Assembly (NCBI GenBank): GCA_037178975.1
Contig: JASJZH010000003.1
Coordinates: 4,898,001-4,962,000, forward strand
Direction: 5' to 3'
Length of the DNA stretch: 64,000 nt
DNA from: Oscheius tipulae
Lineage: Eukaryota > Nematoda > Chromadorea > Rhabditida > Rhabditidae
Part shown: positions 12,701-24,216 of the stretch, piece by piece
Numbering within the stretch: position 1 is the stretch's first letter
Layout: each line of letters begins with the position of its first letter
Program-made: the position numbers and the translations under genes
The notes under the pieces: model-generated
What the model was told of the DNA's origin: nothing
Databases searched by the model: none
What the model saw: only the letters and a program-made list of their open reading frames with translations

Positions 12701-15700
12701 ATTGCCTGGGCTTGGTCCTTCATGTGGTAACATTTTTAATTTTCCTTCATTCACATCTTCCAGGTGGATGGAATCTCTTTGGGTGCTCAACCTTCGCTCT
12801 CACACTACAGAACTCTCTGTGATGCCTTGGAGAGTCAGTATAGTTATACTCATGTGCAAAAGTTTGGCAACCCCCCGCTTTTTTGCAGTAGAAGGGTCAG
12901 GTAGCAATTTGGACATCAGCGACCGTTCCCTTCCCAAATGATTTCTCGCGCTTCAAAACCCCTAGAAAAAAAAATTTTGGCTCTTATCCGAGTCTGCTGG
13001 AGAGATCAGGAGGATCAACTTTAAAAAAAATTAGCATATGCAAAAGTTTGGCAACCGCCATCACCTTCAAATGAGCGCTTCGACAACTGAACAGCCAGCT
13101 TGCGGCTGTCTCTCCAGTAGCCACGGACTCCGTCAGGGCCGTCTAGAGTTCACCTCTTCTCGTCCGTGAATACTACCTACAAAAACTAACAGAAAACCTC
13201 AGCGACTAACCATGTGCCATTGGCCATGTTATTCTGAGCAAAAGCCACACGGTCCACGTTGTGTTGTGTGTTGATATGTATGTTGAGTAAGCAATTTCAG
13301 TTGCCGATCGATGTACGGTAGGTACAGAATGGACAGCTCGAAGGACGGTCGTCCTATGAATATCAAGACGCAGATCAGCTTTGCAGCTCATCGAAGAACT
13401 CGAAGCGAGGCGTCCAATCTGGCGAAGAGCCTGATCTCCCATCTTCTTGGGGCGTCCAGGAACCGGCTGGTTTCCGTAGTTCGGATTGCTCAAGAAACGT
13501 CCAATAGAGCTATTGTTTCTTCTCTTCGTTCATTGCTCATCGCACATGTTCGAATGTCCAGCAACCTTCAGAGCACGAATGGAGGCTCGCTCTCAAATAA
13601 GAATCAAAAATTTCTCTAGGAGCTTTGTGGCATTAGAAATCGTTTGGGAACGGTCCCAGATGTCCAAAATGCTTCCTGACCCTTCTGCGAAAAATTGGGA
13701 GGTTGCCAAATTTCTTTTGCCTATGAGTATAATTCAATGTACACATTATCGTACCTAGGTGTTCGACTGTGTAGTAACTTTTATATTCCTCCTACTGCTT
13801 ATTGTCTTCAAAGTCTTCGGAGAAGGAGTCATTGCCGATTTTCTTGTAAGCAGACAGCATTTCAAACTCATTCCATTCAGAGCATCGAATCGGCCTATCC
13901 AGCCAGGGTTCTTAATGCCTTCTTCCTGCTCTACTGGTGCTATGCGACTCTCTTCTACTACATTCCTCTCTCCGATGTATTCGGGCCTTTGATGGTTCGA
14001 GTCAAATTGATGATCCTTCGAGATTTTGTCAACTTTCTCATCATGATTGGTCTCATCATGGCGAGGTTATATTCTTTGAAAGCCACACATATAACAACCA
14101 TTTCAGCAGTGCAGCAGCCATCCAAGCCGTTCTCTATCCTGACAGAGCTCTCTCGTTTGGCATAGTCAAGTCGTCGCTCTCCTGGATCTGGCTGTCTCTC
14201 TTCACTACTGATCTCTCAAGTGACATCTAGTTTTGAATCAAACTAGTTCTCTTTTTAGGCCTTCACGAGTCTCAAGAGTGCCGAAAATCATTCCTTGGAG
14301 CACCCAAAGAGTATTGTAGCGCTGTGAGCGAGTATGCAAACCCATCGTGCCCCAGTCAAACTTGGCCTGCTTATGTTGTTCTTCTGGAATACTTTGTTCT
14401 CTTGAAGGTCGGTTGATCATTGAACCATATACCATCAATGTTCAGTTGATTCTCTGGCCGATTCTCTTCGCCTTCTTTGCTAAAACAGCCAAAGCAGTAG
14501 ATGAGGAGGCTGATAAAATCTGGAAGTTCCAACTGTATACCCTGGTTACGGACTTCAGTGCTCGACCACCAGTCCCTCCTCCTCTAACTCCTCTATTCTT
14601 TTTGTACATGGCTTGTTGTCGAGCCCGAGCTCATTATTTCAATCTGTCCGTGTCCAATCCTGATCATCCAGACACCCCGAACAAAAAGTAAGTGGTCATA
14701 TCGATATATGAAAAATAGTATGTTCAGATATCGAGTGACAATGAGATATGGCTCGGTCTACAGAAACCCCTCCGTTCCCTTCAAGAAGAACGAATTCTTG
14801 AGTTCGTTCTGGAGGAAGACGGCCATCGATCATTGGAAAAGAGAGAATATACGAGCTGGAAGTGATGGCCTGACTACTCAGATTCGAAGTCTACAGGATC
14901 AGCTGAGAATGATCGCGTTGACAAACTCTTATAAGAAACAGGAATCTTTCAGTCAGAAGGAAGTAGGTTACTAATAGGAACAACCGAACAAGAGGCTCCA
15001 GAATCTTACGGGGAAGTATGGCTTGGGTTTGGTCGAAAAACTAGTGGTTCCATCTTGGAATGTGCCTTGGAATGTGCTACTGCCACAGTATTCTCCACCT
15101 TTCCATTGCAAACCAGTCGAAGAGTTTCCCACTGAAATGGCCAGATATGTGGAAACGGCTTCTGAAAATGTGAGTTGTCAATGCGAACAAACCAACTCAT
15201 TTGAAAGAATGTGGCCGAACTGAAACGAGCTTGGAGAAACAGACAGATAGCGGAACATATCAAGAGTTGGACGTTATCATCATCTGGGTTCCCACTGAAT
15301 CCGAATGGAAGACAAGGTTTGACATAATCGCTGGCAAACAAGCATACTTTTAGGAATTGCCGGAAGAGGCAATCACCCAAAGTTCGGACCAAATAGACGC
15401 TGTTATTACATCATAATCTCAGGGACTACGAGGGCTGATGCTAAGGTTAGTTAACAGATCCAATCGAAACTGCGTTTAGATTCTCCTGGAAGAGAAGAAC
15501 GGGATTCCGAATGAGCCACACCCGGAGAGTGGACCAAGAGACGACCATCTGGCTTCACTCCTTCGTCTGACTGGAATCAGCGATGGCGACGCCCAACTCC
15601 TCTCGATGAGACGTCTTGACACGTCAATCATTGCCGAAGACCACTCGATTTCAATGACTGATACTGGTCCGGCTCATCTGGATATTCAGGTAGCACTTTT

Positions 15701-15925
15701 CGAAGTAATGGAACCAAATTGCTGTTATAGGTGGTAGCCCACAGCGACGATACGGACAACGCCTGGACAGAGCACGATGTTTGGTCGGTGTCTCTGCGAG
15801 CCAGAAAAGTTCATACGATCTTGTGTGGATATTGTTGGCAGTCTGTTTCTTCTGCATCTAATCACTTATCCAGCTCCCATATCCCACTACTTTCCAAAGC
15901 TCTCCGTATTTACGGAATCCATTGA
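9728..15925 (+). CDS. TRPM2: TRPM2-like cation channel with C-terminal NUDT9-H domain
   Basis: Ca2+-permeable plasma-membrane channel; TRPM2 is gated by ADP-ribose and calcium. I read 28 phase-compatible exons totalling 4215 bases (1404 residues): 9728-9790, 9889-9948, 9997-10251, 10287-10473, 10514-10636, 10674-10744, 10783-10992, 11029-11178, 11216-11350, 11389-11487, 11526-11624, 11666-11959, 11997-12259, 12299-12467, 12506-12622, 12662-12726, 12764-12833, 13759-13845, 13881-14065, 14107-14219, 14259-14407, 14446-14687, 14728-14962, 15002-15169, 15208-15316, 15354-15445, 15480-15689, 15731-15925. Residues 1-600 match the TRPM homology regions (LWLISSGEYDDP, LEELLIYVEHGVPVIILQ, LFPPNFFTGD). 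S1-S6 follow, with pore context around 14107-14407 and the post-S6 TRP block IWKFQLYTLVTDFSARPPVP. Residues about 1148-1404 are NUDT9-H-like: VPWNVLLPQYSPPF, FPLNPNGRQGIAGRG, FGPN, DTDNAWTEHDVWSV. The Nudix box REXXEE is not recognisable. AATAAA at about 15950. Confidence 0.9.
12844..13732 (-). mobile_element. Degenerate Tc1/mariner-type element in a TRPM2-like intron
   Basis: The 924-base intron 12834-13758 contains terminal inverted repeats of about 150 bases: the left end reads TTATACTCATGTGCAAAAG and runs into GGCAACC, and the right end is its imperfect reverse complement at about 13700-13732. Minus-strand frames contain transposase fragments: a helix-turn-helix part (GRPKKMGDQALRQIGRLASS, 13380-13460) and VVFTDEKR followed by a stop and TLDGPDGVRGYWRD around 13090-13180, the first catalytic Asp region of the Tc1 family. 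Stops and missing 3' transposase show it is dead. The TA dinucleotide at both ends fits Tc1/mariner target preference. Confidence 0.8.
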
Positions 15926-16698
15926 ATACGAGTATGTTGTGCCATGAAACAATAAAACGATTTTGTGCGCATGTGAACGTGTCCAGAGAAATTTTTTTCT
16001 AGTTACTGTTATGCTATCGCCCTACAAGCTCAGTGACAGTGAGAACCTTTCTCGCTTTCTATTCCTTTCTGTCAACTTGTCTTACCCCTTCCCTCCAGTC
16101 GAGCTATCCTTACAGGAGTAACGTTCTCCCAACTGACTCTTTTTGGCTTGTCTTGCCAACAATTAAAAAAAAACAAAAACTGAGTTGAACCCAGTTTTTT
16201 AAGATTCTTGTTTCAGTTTGCCTGAAAATTGTCCAGCAAGCGCTGCCAACTACTTGCTGCTAATTCCGTAATGCTTTTATAGTATTTTACCAGCAGCCTA
16301 CGGCTACTTCGCAGTCGTTTGGACTTCAATTAGGTTTCTAGTCGAGCTACCAAAAATTGGGCGAGATTCCTCTACAGCACACAACTGACTTGCCACCTAA
16401 TTGCCAATAATTCTAGACGTGCCATCTTTGCTTCGCGGCCTCGGACAAACAGACAAACAAACACACAGAGTCAACCACCATTGCGCTTTCTTAGTCTTCG
16501 TTTCAGGATAAACAAAAGAGTGGCACAATCCAGATACTGCCTAAACTGACTTTTCACAAAGCCACAAAAAAAAAACTATCTACAAACAACACTCCCTCCG
16601 AGAGTAGGTATTCGTTGGAAGAGTTCATGAAACTGACCAATGTGAACCGTTAATAGATCAAGATCGAAATTCTGAAGATAGGCGTCGAAGAAACAGAA
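15926..16698. other. Intergenic region after the TRPM2-like gene
   Basis: Contains the TRPM2-like polyadenylation signal AATAAA near 15950 and otherwise AT-rich sequence with several A-runs. No exon chain or repeat recognised. Confidence 0.4.
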
Positions 16699-17048
16699 AT
16701 GGACATTCTTCCTCCTTTTCTCAAACAGCACATAGTGTCTCAGGTATGTTCGAAAAACAAGGAAGACTCATTCGCTTTTCTAGCTTCTCAGTGAGGCTCA
16801 CAGCTCGCCAAAGAAAATCTACAACTTCCTTCGACTGATCAGTACTCACGGCTATTATCACCATTTTGAAATTAACGGTTCACGAACTGGCCGAATTCGC
16901 ATTTATTCATCATTCTGCCTTGCAAAGATATGGACCAATTGTGTTATGACGGTATTTATAAATAGTGTTTGTGAACCACTTATGTTAGGCACTGAAAGAG
17001 AATAGCGGGAGAGCAGCCTCCAATCTGCACAGTAACTCAGCACGGTAG
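16699..17048 (+). CDS. Small three-exon gene, unrecognised
   Basis: Exons 16699-16743, 16784-16951 and 16989-17048 join without phase conflict to give 90 residues starting MDILPPFLKQHIVSQ. Introns are 40 and 37 bases with normal ends, matching the rest of the window, which is the main support. The middle exon is mixed hydrophobic and basic (SSPKKIYNFLRLIS, YYHHFEINGSRTGRIRIY) and the end is polar (SGRAASNLHSNSAR). No signal peptide or clear membrane helix. I do not recognise a family. Confidence 0.5.
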
Positions 17049-17506
17049 CTCCAACAGAAATACATTAAGGTCGACAGGCAATTGCGACTGTTGGTTTCTG
17101 TGAGAAAGATAAAACCCACTTTCATGCAGATCAGCGCTCTGCATTATGTCGAATAGCTCCTCAAACGTTCGAGGAGGACCCATATCGAACTGCGTGTTGA
17201 TGAGATCTTATCACCTACATGTCGTTCAGTTGGAATGTCCGGCTCTTTCGGAGTGACCACTTTCCTCTCCTAGGGCGACTTCCTCTTCCTGGTCCAACGA
17301 ATTCTCCGTGACGTGACGTCAGAATGATTACTTGGAAACAAGAGATGGGAGAAACGCACTGTTCTACTGTAGGGATGAGTCACCTTGCAGAGCGTGTGAA
17401 TACGGAGAAACACAGCCCATTGATTCGTCTGTACCACTAGTCGGCCAGCCTTTTTCAGAATATGCTCTACCATTCAGCTCACTAATTTATTCATAGCTTG
17501 TAGTCA

Positions 17507-17760
17507 TTATGACTTTCGGGCACTTGTGGATGGGATGTCCATTCTGTGGACGCCGCAAGTCTCTTGTTCCTTCCTCTTCTTGAGTTTCGTCTTGAGTCTC
17601 TTTTTAGCTTCACTCCCAGAGTGGATCGGCTCTTTTTCTAAACGATTAGTTATTGCATCAATTTTGCATTCTTCAGTAACATTTTCTGTTTAGAAACACA
17701 ATCCTCTTTTTGAGATCCCCCGACCATCTCTCGAAAACCCAGATGTCAAGAAGAATCTGT
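17507..17760 (-). CDS. C-terminal exons of an unrecognised Lys-rich protein
   Basis: The exon 17507-17685 ends at a stop and encodes about 59 residues with a strongly basic helix (EAKKRLKTKLKKRKEQET). It is preceded by a 39-base intron (17686-17724) with normal ends and a phase-matching short exon ending at 17725. Further upstream pieces around 17840-17890 (FPATEKDFGGTRH) may belong, but I could not join them in phase. Treat this as a partial gene with an uncertain 5' end. Confidence 0.35.
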
Positions 17761-18029
17761 TTATGCCCTCGCCCTTAAAGGGTCAGCTTTGGCGGCTGTT
17801 CGTAATAGACTCGGGTTAGATCGATCGTAATAAACACTCACTATGCCGCGTACCGCCAAAATCCTTCTCAGTCGCTGGAAACACCTGGAAACGAAAAGAA
17901 GTTATTCCTGAAAATGATTTGTCCCCGATTGAAGTTGTATAATGGCGTGTGAAATTATAAATGAACCGTAATAATAACATGCCACCTTAAAAGGAATAGT
18001 ATCGAATCAATGTAATAGGAAAGGATAGG

Positions 18030-18264
18030 AGTGACGAAAGCCTGGTTTACGAGGAACGCCCTGCCTGACTGTCAGCTGAAAGTCGATAAATATAAACGTA
18101 ATACGACGACACAGAGACGATCAATTCTCTCTGGAGAGTTATTTCGGTGGTCGCCGATTCTCCTGCTCAATCGGCTCTCAAAATCTTTCGAGTCAGTCGT
18201 CACTGCATCCTTCGGCAGCTCATCAACTTCGACGTCTGAGCAGTTTGGAGGATGTGGGAAACCT
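18030..18264 (-). CDS. Possible exons of an unrecognised protein
   Basis: Minus-strand frame reading FPHPPNCSDVEVDELPKDA with an acidic-then-basic composition, preceded by an acceptor at about 18264 and followed by a 35-base intron with normal ends, after which the frame runs LTVRQGVPRKPGF to a stop. Upstream exons not found. Could belong to the gene at 18541-19759 if that gene splices past its apparent stop. Confidence 0.25.
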
Positions 18265-18540
18265 GTCGACACAAGTATGGTAAGAAGGCTTTTATGACAA
18301 GGTTGTAGAAGACATGAGCATCATGATTGGTCATAGCGGATATATTAGAAGGGTAAGAAAGATATAACAACTGGAAAAACGGAAGAAGTAGATCGAAAAA
18401 GGTAATGTTGCGAAGAAGAGAGGGGGTAATTTGGATGACAACATGGATACGGACTGCTATAAGGCACCCTGGTTGGAGCTTCGAAGGAGGGCAGTGAGCA
18501 GATCTTTAAGACGGTAATTCTTCTTGCAAAAATAAACTCA

Positions 18541-19759
18541 CTATTTGTTGATATGTCTCTTACTGATAGGAGTTAGGTAGCGAGGAACAGTTACTTCCTC
18601 CACGATCAGATTCTCGTAATCGACTTCTTCGTTTGGGTCAGCAACAGGGCTGACAATAGGCTCACTGCTGGGAATGACTTTGGCATTGAACTTGCTTCGC
18701 TGGGCCGATCTTCTAGATTCACTTGGAGCTAAAAGTTTTGTTTTCTCACTCTTGTATATTTCAATAAAGAACTCACGAGGCTTTGAGGGCGAGACAGGGC
18801 CAGGGGTCGTGACTTCCATTATCTCCTCGGGAAGTCTGGCAATTCCATCCTCACACATGAAGAAATCGGGCTTTGGTTCCGGCAGTTCGGGCATGGGAGG
18901 TACTCGAGGACAATCTGGAGCAAATGGGTAACTTTCAGAGAGAAGAACAAACCTGATCTGAGTATACTGATCGGAAGGGCTTCCAAAGGCTGTTCCCTCT
19001 TGGACTGATCGATGGCGTAGAGCGCACTGTAGGAGTCGGCCAGCGACATGCTCTTCTGTTTTTTGGCTGTCTTTTTGTGCTTCTTCATTTCTTCCTTGCT
19101 CATCTTCTTTCCCCACGAATCGCTTACTACAGCCATGAGATCGTTCATATCTTTCTGAGTATCCGCCGTGAATCGAATCCCCTCTGAAGAATCGAGTACA
19201 ATCTCTCTCTTGTTATCGAACCTCTAGTGAGGGAGATCGATGTCCCACTGGCTGGAACGGATTTCGAAAGGCCGAACTCGCTGAAACATCGAGGATTGTT
19301 CAGAAAGAAACTAATGCAACGAGAGTGCTAATAGGCGTAATGAATACCTTTCAATAGGCTGTCCTAACAAACAGCGACACATCTGGTCTCGGTATCACAA
19401 AGGACGTAAGGTGCTCGCTCAATGAGAAGAATTTTTTTTTAATTGTTTTTTTTTCCCGCGCTGTAAACTCAAAAATCCAAATATGATTTTCGTTGAGAGT
19501 TCTCCTAGATTGGGAACTGTCCTGACAGGTAACTAATAGAAATGCAAATGATTCCGTCGGTCGCAATAGGAAAGAGTCCAAAACACATGGCAAGTTTTTT
19601 CAAGAGCTGTACAAAAGAGAGACACCTGCCAAGTTCGGCTAATTGTTCAAAACTCTCCCAATCAGCTGTAAATTCTGCTTGATTCTTGGTTAGCATTCGA
19701 TGACTCATTCCGGGAACGTACCTCGCTGCGAGATTTCTTTGTTCTTCGTGTTCCATCAT
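18541..19759 (-). CDS. Unrecognised multi-exon protein, partly resolved
   Basis: A likely start at 19759 opens a frame (MMEHEEQRNLAARYVPG) ending near a donor at about 19627. A later exon gives EFGLSKSVPASGTSISLT and, after a 38-base intron, GIRFTADTQKDMNDLMAVVS (about 18950-19190). Then come PPMPELPEPKPDFFMCEDG and PREFFIEIYKSEKTK in exons separated by 35-45 base introns, ending SKRHINK and a stop at 18541. The Pro- and Ser-rich C-terminal half looks unstructured. The join between about 19350 and 19510 is not settled: two acceptors are possible and both frames stay open for a while. No family recognised. Confidence 0.45.
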
Positions 19760-20606
19760 CTTGGGAAAAGATCGTCTTCTTCACTATCACTGTATCAACA
19801 GCCGTCGGGTTTTCCACCTTTTCACCATTCGCACCGTTTTGCCGAATTCTTCCACAATCTGAAGAAGTACATGATTTGAAAGGGGAAGGGGGCTTTCGTG
19901 AGAGTGTGAGGTCTCCGTGATCACTGGTTGCAGAGTCATTTTGGAAAGACAATAATAGAGAGTGTGAAGTGACAAGGGCCGGGAATTGGCCTGCTACAAA
20001 TATTGACAAACAACTCTTTTGAATCACTGGACTTGCCAAGCGAAAGGCGAGAAAGAAACAATTGATTGGAAGGACCCTTTTTTCCCACCATGAGAATGAA
20101 TGAAGAAAAATATCACGTCAGTTTAATGCAGTTCAAAGAGATAGACACCAGCTGTCCGGTTAAAATCTTAATTAACTCCCTTCCGGGAGATCTTTCCATT
20201 TACCTGCTCGTTGTCAAGGATACCCTCCTTTAATAGGCTCTCCGTCTAATTCCGGCCTTTCGTTCACGTTTTGACACGATCCGTTCATATAATTGCAAGG
20301 TTTGCAGACGATAAAACAGAAGATTTATGACTAGAATGAAGAAGAGGAACTGTTGTCGATCAAATAGACAATTTGAAAGAGCAACTACCCGTAAGGCAAA
20401 TGCGAGGTTTGATGAATAAAAAGGGATTATCCCCTTTCTGGGGAGGTTTTGGTAATTGTCAATTTATGCAAACCCCGATAGATTTATCCTTCAAAACTAC
20501 CACTGTTTCTACGACGCTCTGAAGACATCTCTTTTTCTTCCATGAAAAGAAGAAGGTCTGAAACTTTATGAACAAGCAAATAGGCAAATGGACACAAACA
20601 AGGTTA

Positions 20607-22521
20607 CTAATACTTAGGCTTCTTGTACTCGCCGCCTCCTTCTTTCGCGGCTTTTCTCTTCTCGTTGATTTTTTCGATTTGGACGAGTTCACGATCGAGT
20701 TTTTTGTTCGTGGCAGCCTCGTTTTTGCGCGTTTTTCTACCATCTTGCGGTTTGAGACCGTACTGGAAGGCGGCCTTAGGCATGGCTTCTCGACCACCCT
20801 GAAGTGAGAAAGTTTACAGAAAAGAAAAATATTACCTGGAACTTTTCGTACTCGTCTTCGTTCTCAAAATCCCATCTCTTGATGCCAGATTTTTTGTTTC
20901 CCATGTCCATTTTCGTGAAATCTTCGTCGTCGGAATCGCCCCAAGTTCCGCCCATCTCAGCAAATCCACCTGGGTAACACTCGTCATATCTGCAAATAAA
21001 ACGTAATTCCAGCTGAAAAAGATTAATCACCCTCCACCTTCCATCTCCTTTCTCCTCTTTTCCATCTTCTCCTCCAGTCGTTTCTCCTTCTCCATTTGCT
21101 CTTTTTCCTTCTTCTCCTGCTCGTGTTCCTTTTGACGTTCGCGATCCTTTTCCTTGTCTCTGTCGCGATCTCTTCGGTCGTAGTCGTCTCTTTTTCTGAA
21201 AAAAAGTAACTGTTTGGGAAATAAAAATATATACCTCTCACGGTCACGATCACGTCTGTCGTAATCGCGGTCCCGACGATCTCGATCTCTGTTCTTATCA
21301 CGTCCATCATCATCAAAGTAACTCGGCTTTTTCTTCTCGCGATCACGGTCTTTTTCCTTTTCCTCGCTGAAACTATAATTATTCTGAAGAGAAAATCTCT
21401 AACCTTTTTTTCTCCTTTTCTCTCCTCGGAACATATTCGGCCTCGTTGTCGAAAATACTTTGATTCTGGTACTTGGCAGCCTCTTCTCCTTCCATTTCAG
21501 GTCTTTTCTTCTTCTTATGATCAGCTCGTAGATAGGATAAGACCTGTGTGAGCTTAGAAATCAGCATGTTGTTGGCATTGATATTCGAATTTGACTCGTT
21601 GTTTGGACAGTCGATGAGAGAACGGAGCAGAGTTGTCGGTACTTCCGCCTCATTCTCATCTTCCATCTCGACGACATACGCCATTCGTCCTTTTTTAAAG
21701 AGATCATTCCTCAGAGGGAGCTCGTTCTTGAATAAGATCTGTTGAATACTCCGAACCATTTTGCTCTCGGCAGCAGTTGGTTGTATTGAAACTTCTTCCG
21801 GTTCTTCCGTCTCTTTCTGTAGTAAGGAAATTTGAAGACAGTTTGAACTCTTACATATGCCTTTTCGAGATCTTCCTGGTCCTCCTTTGGGTTGAAGCGA
21901 TGTATTTCACTTCGAACTTTGTGCAGGAGAGAGTAGTCGAGGCCTTTGACTAAAATACCAAGATATCATGACCAAAAATATAACCGACCAAGATGGGTGT
22001 GTTCAATATCTCCTCCCAAGAACTTGGATTCCTAAAACATGTTTTTCTCAAACGGAAAATTTCAAATACACCTCAATAGCCTGTCGTCGAGCATGAACTT
22101 TGTCTCTAGAATCACGGGCATTTCCAGGTACTGCTTGATAGGCGGCAGCAAGCTTGGCCATCTCGTCGGACTCCTGCAAACCATTCAATTCAGTTTAAAA
22201 CTAAGGTAAAACACACATCGTTATCTCCTTTATCTCGACGCTCCGCAGCACGATCTCGGTAATTCTTGAGAATTTCTTTCAAACGAGCCGCTTCTTCGTC
22301 TTCTTCTGTTTTATCCTTGAAAAATGAATTGGTGGAATAAAGGATAGGCAATAAACCTTTTTCGGCTTGAAAGGAGCTTTTGATTGGGGAGCCTTGAACT
22401 TCGGCTTGGCCTTGTGGTTGAAAGAGTGGCTTGGCGTCTGATTTGTCCGTGAAGGTGTATCGGGAACTCTCGCTGGTGTTGAGGCTAACAACTTTCGGAA
22501 ATCCTCGTTCCGCAGAGCCAT
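20607..22521 (-). CDS. IK: RED/IK spliceosome factor
   Basis: Nuclear protein of the spliceosomal B complex, partner of SMU1. Ten exons: 22357-22521, 22217-22315, 22072-22173, 21989-22031, 21855-21949, 21404-21816, 21235-21366, 21031-21195, 20836-20989, 20607-20798; 519 residues against 557 in human. Landmarks in order: NEDFRKLL near the N terminus, NYRDRAAERRDKG, ESKFLGGDIEHTHLVKGLD, GRMAYVVEMEDE with VPTTLLRSLIDCPN, MLISKLTQVLSYLR, a long Arg/Asp/Glu mixed-charge repeat (exons 7-8), YDECYPGG, MGNKKSGIKRWDFE, MPKAAFQYGLK, and the family's terminal KKPKY. Every exon phase agrees. Confidence 0.95.
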
Positions 22522-23106
22522 CTATAAATACGGAGCTGATTATGAGGAAAATTCCTAGCTTTGAGGAAAAGAAATCAATATATACAAGGATCTGAAATGA
22601 GCTTTTGGGCCGGTCATTTTTTAAGTTCTCATCGTTGCTCACTAGATTTACAACCTTGGCAAACGACGGAAAGTTGAGCTAGCCGAAAACAAAAAGGGCA
22701 AAAAATTTTGAGACGGCCGTGTTACGGGCATCCCACTTGTACAAATACACCCAAATGCCGCTTATTTTTCTTAGTACAGTATATCTTCAAAATCACACTT
22801 TGTGCGTATTCAGCAGTGACAGTAACAATAAAGATACTGCTGAAAGGTTCACTCGAAACACGGAAAAATCCCTGGAATAATTCCAAAACTTGCCAAGTAT
22901 GGTCACAGAAGAGACATTTAGGGTTTTTTTTCCTTTTTTTTGCTTTTGAATAGAGCTACAGTCGTCCTTCTTTGCAAATGATGATGAAACGGCTATAGTT
23001 TGACTATTGACGAAGAAAAGGGCCCCGAATGCTCAAAACTATTCCCTCCCTCCATTCCAAAGTTTGAATAATGACGATTTGGCGCGAAAAAGGCAGAATG
23101 CCTCTT
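22522..23106. other. Intergenic region upstream of RED
   Basis: No gene seen. Probably holds the RED promoter. Sequence near 22960-23000 shares a short motif with the inverted-repeat element that follows, so the element may begin here. Confidence 0.3.
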
Positions 23107-23521
23107 TCAAAAAAAAAAAAAAAAAAAAAAAAAGGACTACAGTGTCCCTCTTTTTTTTGGCGGGGATTCAAATTTAGCAGTTTTTGAGATTTTTTTCGAT
23201 GTACAGCCTCCATTTTCGTTGCTTTTTCTTTGCTTCCGGTAAAGGCTACTATTAGACACGTTTTATAAACAAAAGGAACGGAAGAGAACGCGAAAACAAG
23301 CTGCGAGACTGAGAACCAAAAAATTAACTCTATCTGAAATCCCGCGCGTCTAGTATTCCTTTCAAAACGAGTTAATTTTTCGCTCTTTTTGGTTTTCAGT
23401 CTAGCAGCTTGTTTTCGGGTTCTCTCCCGTTCCTTTTATTTCTAAAGCGTGTCTACTAGCAGCCTTTACCGGAAGCAAACGAAAAACTCCGGAAAACAAA
23501 GAGAATGAAGACTGTACATTG

Positions 23522-23557
<36 letters not shown>

Positions 23558-23650
23558 AAAATTTGAATTCCCGCCCTCGCAGGAGTCCCGCAACGTAAGC
23601 ATTTCGGGACACTATAGTCCTTCTTTTTTTTTTGAACAAACCATAGCCGT
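23107..23650. mobile_element. Foldback (long inverted repeat) element, copy 1
   Basis: Two arms of about 200 bases are imperfect reverse complements. The left arm (about 23160-23330) has CTTCCGGTAAAGGCTACTA and AACAAGCTGCGAGACTGAGA; the right arm (about 23380-23520) has the same words inverted (GTCTAGCAGCTTGTTTTCGG, TACCGGAAGCAAACG). Long A-runs flank both arms (23109-23133 and 23524-23554). The right end closes with a motif ending GAACAAACCATA at about 23636-23647. A close second copy is at 30091-30533 and a decayed third at about 45460-45765. No coding capacity, so a non-autonomous DNA element. Confidence 0.75.
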
Positions 23651-23675
23651 AATACGCCGTGGCTCTGATGCTATA

Positions 23676-23982
23676 TTAGTCTGTTCAAAAATAATACAGC
23701 ATTTTTCTTACCGTCGTGGCTGGAAACACGCAGCGATTCAAACAATTACAAATTTTCGCAAAATTTCTTTTTTCGGTTTTCTTTTCTCCGAAGTTTCACT
23801 CCTTCTCTTGTCAGTTTTATGTTTAAGTGAAGACAAGTGTAATCTGCATCGTTTACGTGCCAGAAATCTTCGGAATCTAGCGGAAAAAAAGTGGAAAATC
23901 AAAGGAAAATTTCAGAGAAAATTGAAAACGCTTAAAACGGCGCGGCCGTTAGAAAGATACTCTATTATTTTTGAACAGACTA
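23676..23982. mobile_element. MITE with TAGTCTGTTCAAAAATAATA ends
   Basis: About 305 bases bounded by inverted repeats: TAGTCTGTTCAAAAATAATA on the left and its near-perfect reverse complement at about 23963-23982 on the right, with TA at both borders. No coding frame. A similar right end is present at about 50521-50541. The TTGTTCAAAAA core resembles that of the adjacent foldback family, suggesting mobilisation by the same kind of transposase. Confidence 0.65.
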
Positions 23983-24216
23983 TAAAGTGGCCTTCGAAAC
24001 GAATTACGCAATCGCGTACCATTTTCGCTATGACGTTTGTGAAAAATACACGGTAGCACGAAGCCATTTGAAACAGCTGGTCCTGGTTGTTTTCAGTTAG
24101 TGTAAGAGTATCCTATCTGTTTTTCACTGCGTAACCTTGTTGCCCTATCCAACTTCTTTTCTTCTCGAATAGTTTGCAATGCTGACAAGTTTGTAGCCCG
24201 CATTCGTTTATGAATC

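Noticed and set aside
19200-19245. In-frame TAG between PFEIRSSQWDIDLPH and RFDNKREIVL, which suggested stop-codon readthrough
   Set aside because: A 38-base intron ending TTCAG resolves the region in a different frame (SVPASGTSISLTR then EGIRFTADTQ) without any stop.
23100-23560. Tandem poly-A runs as processed-pseudogene tails
   Set aside because: They lie symmetrically inside the foldback element and are not next to any coding-like sequence.
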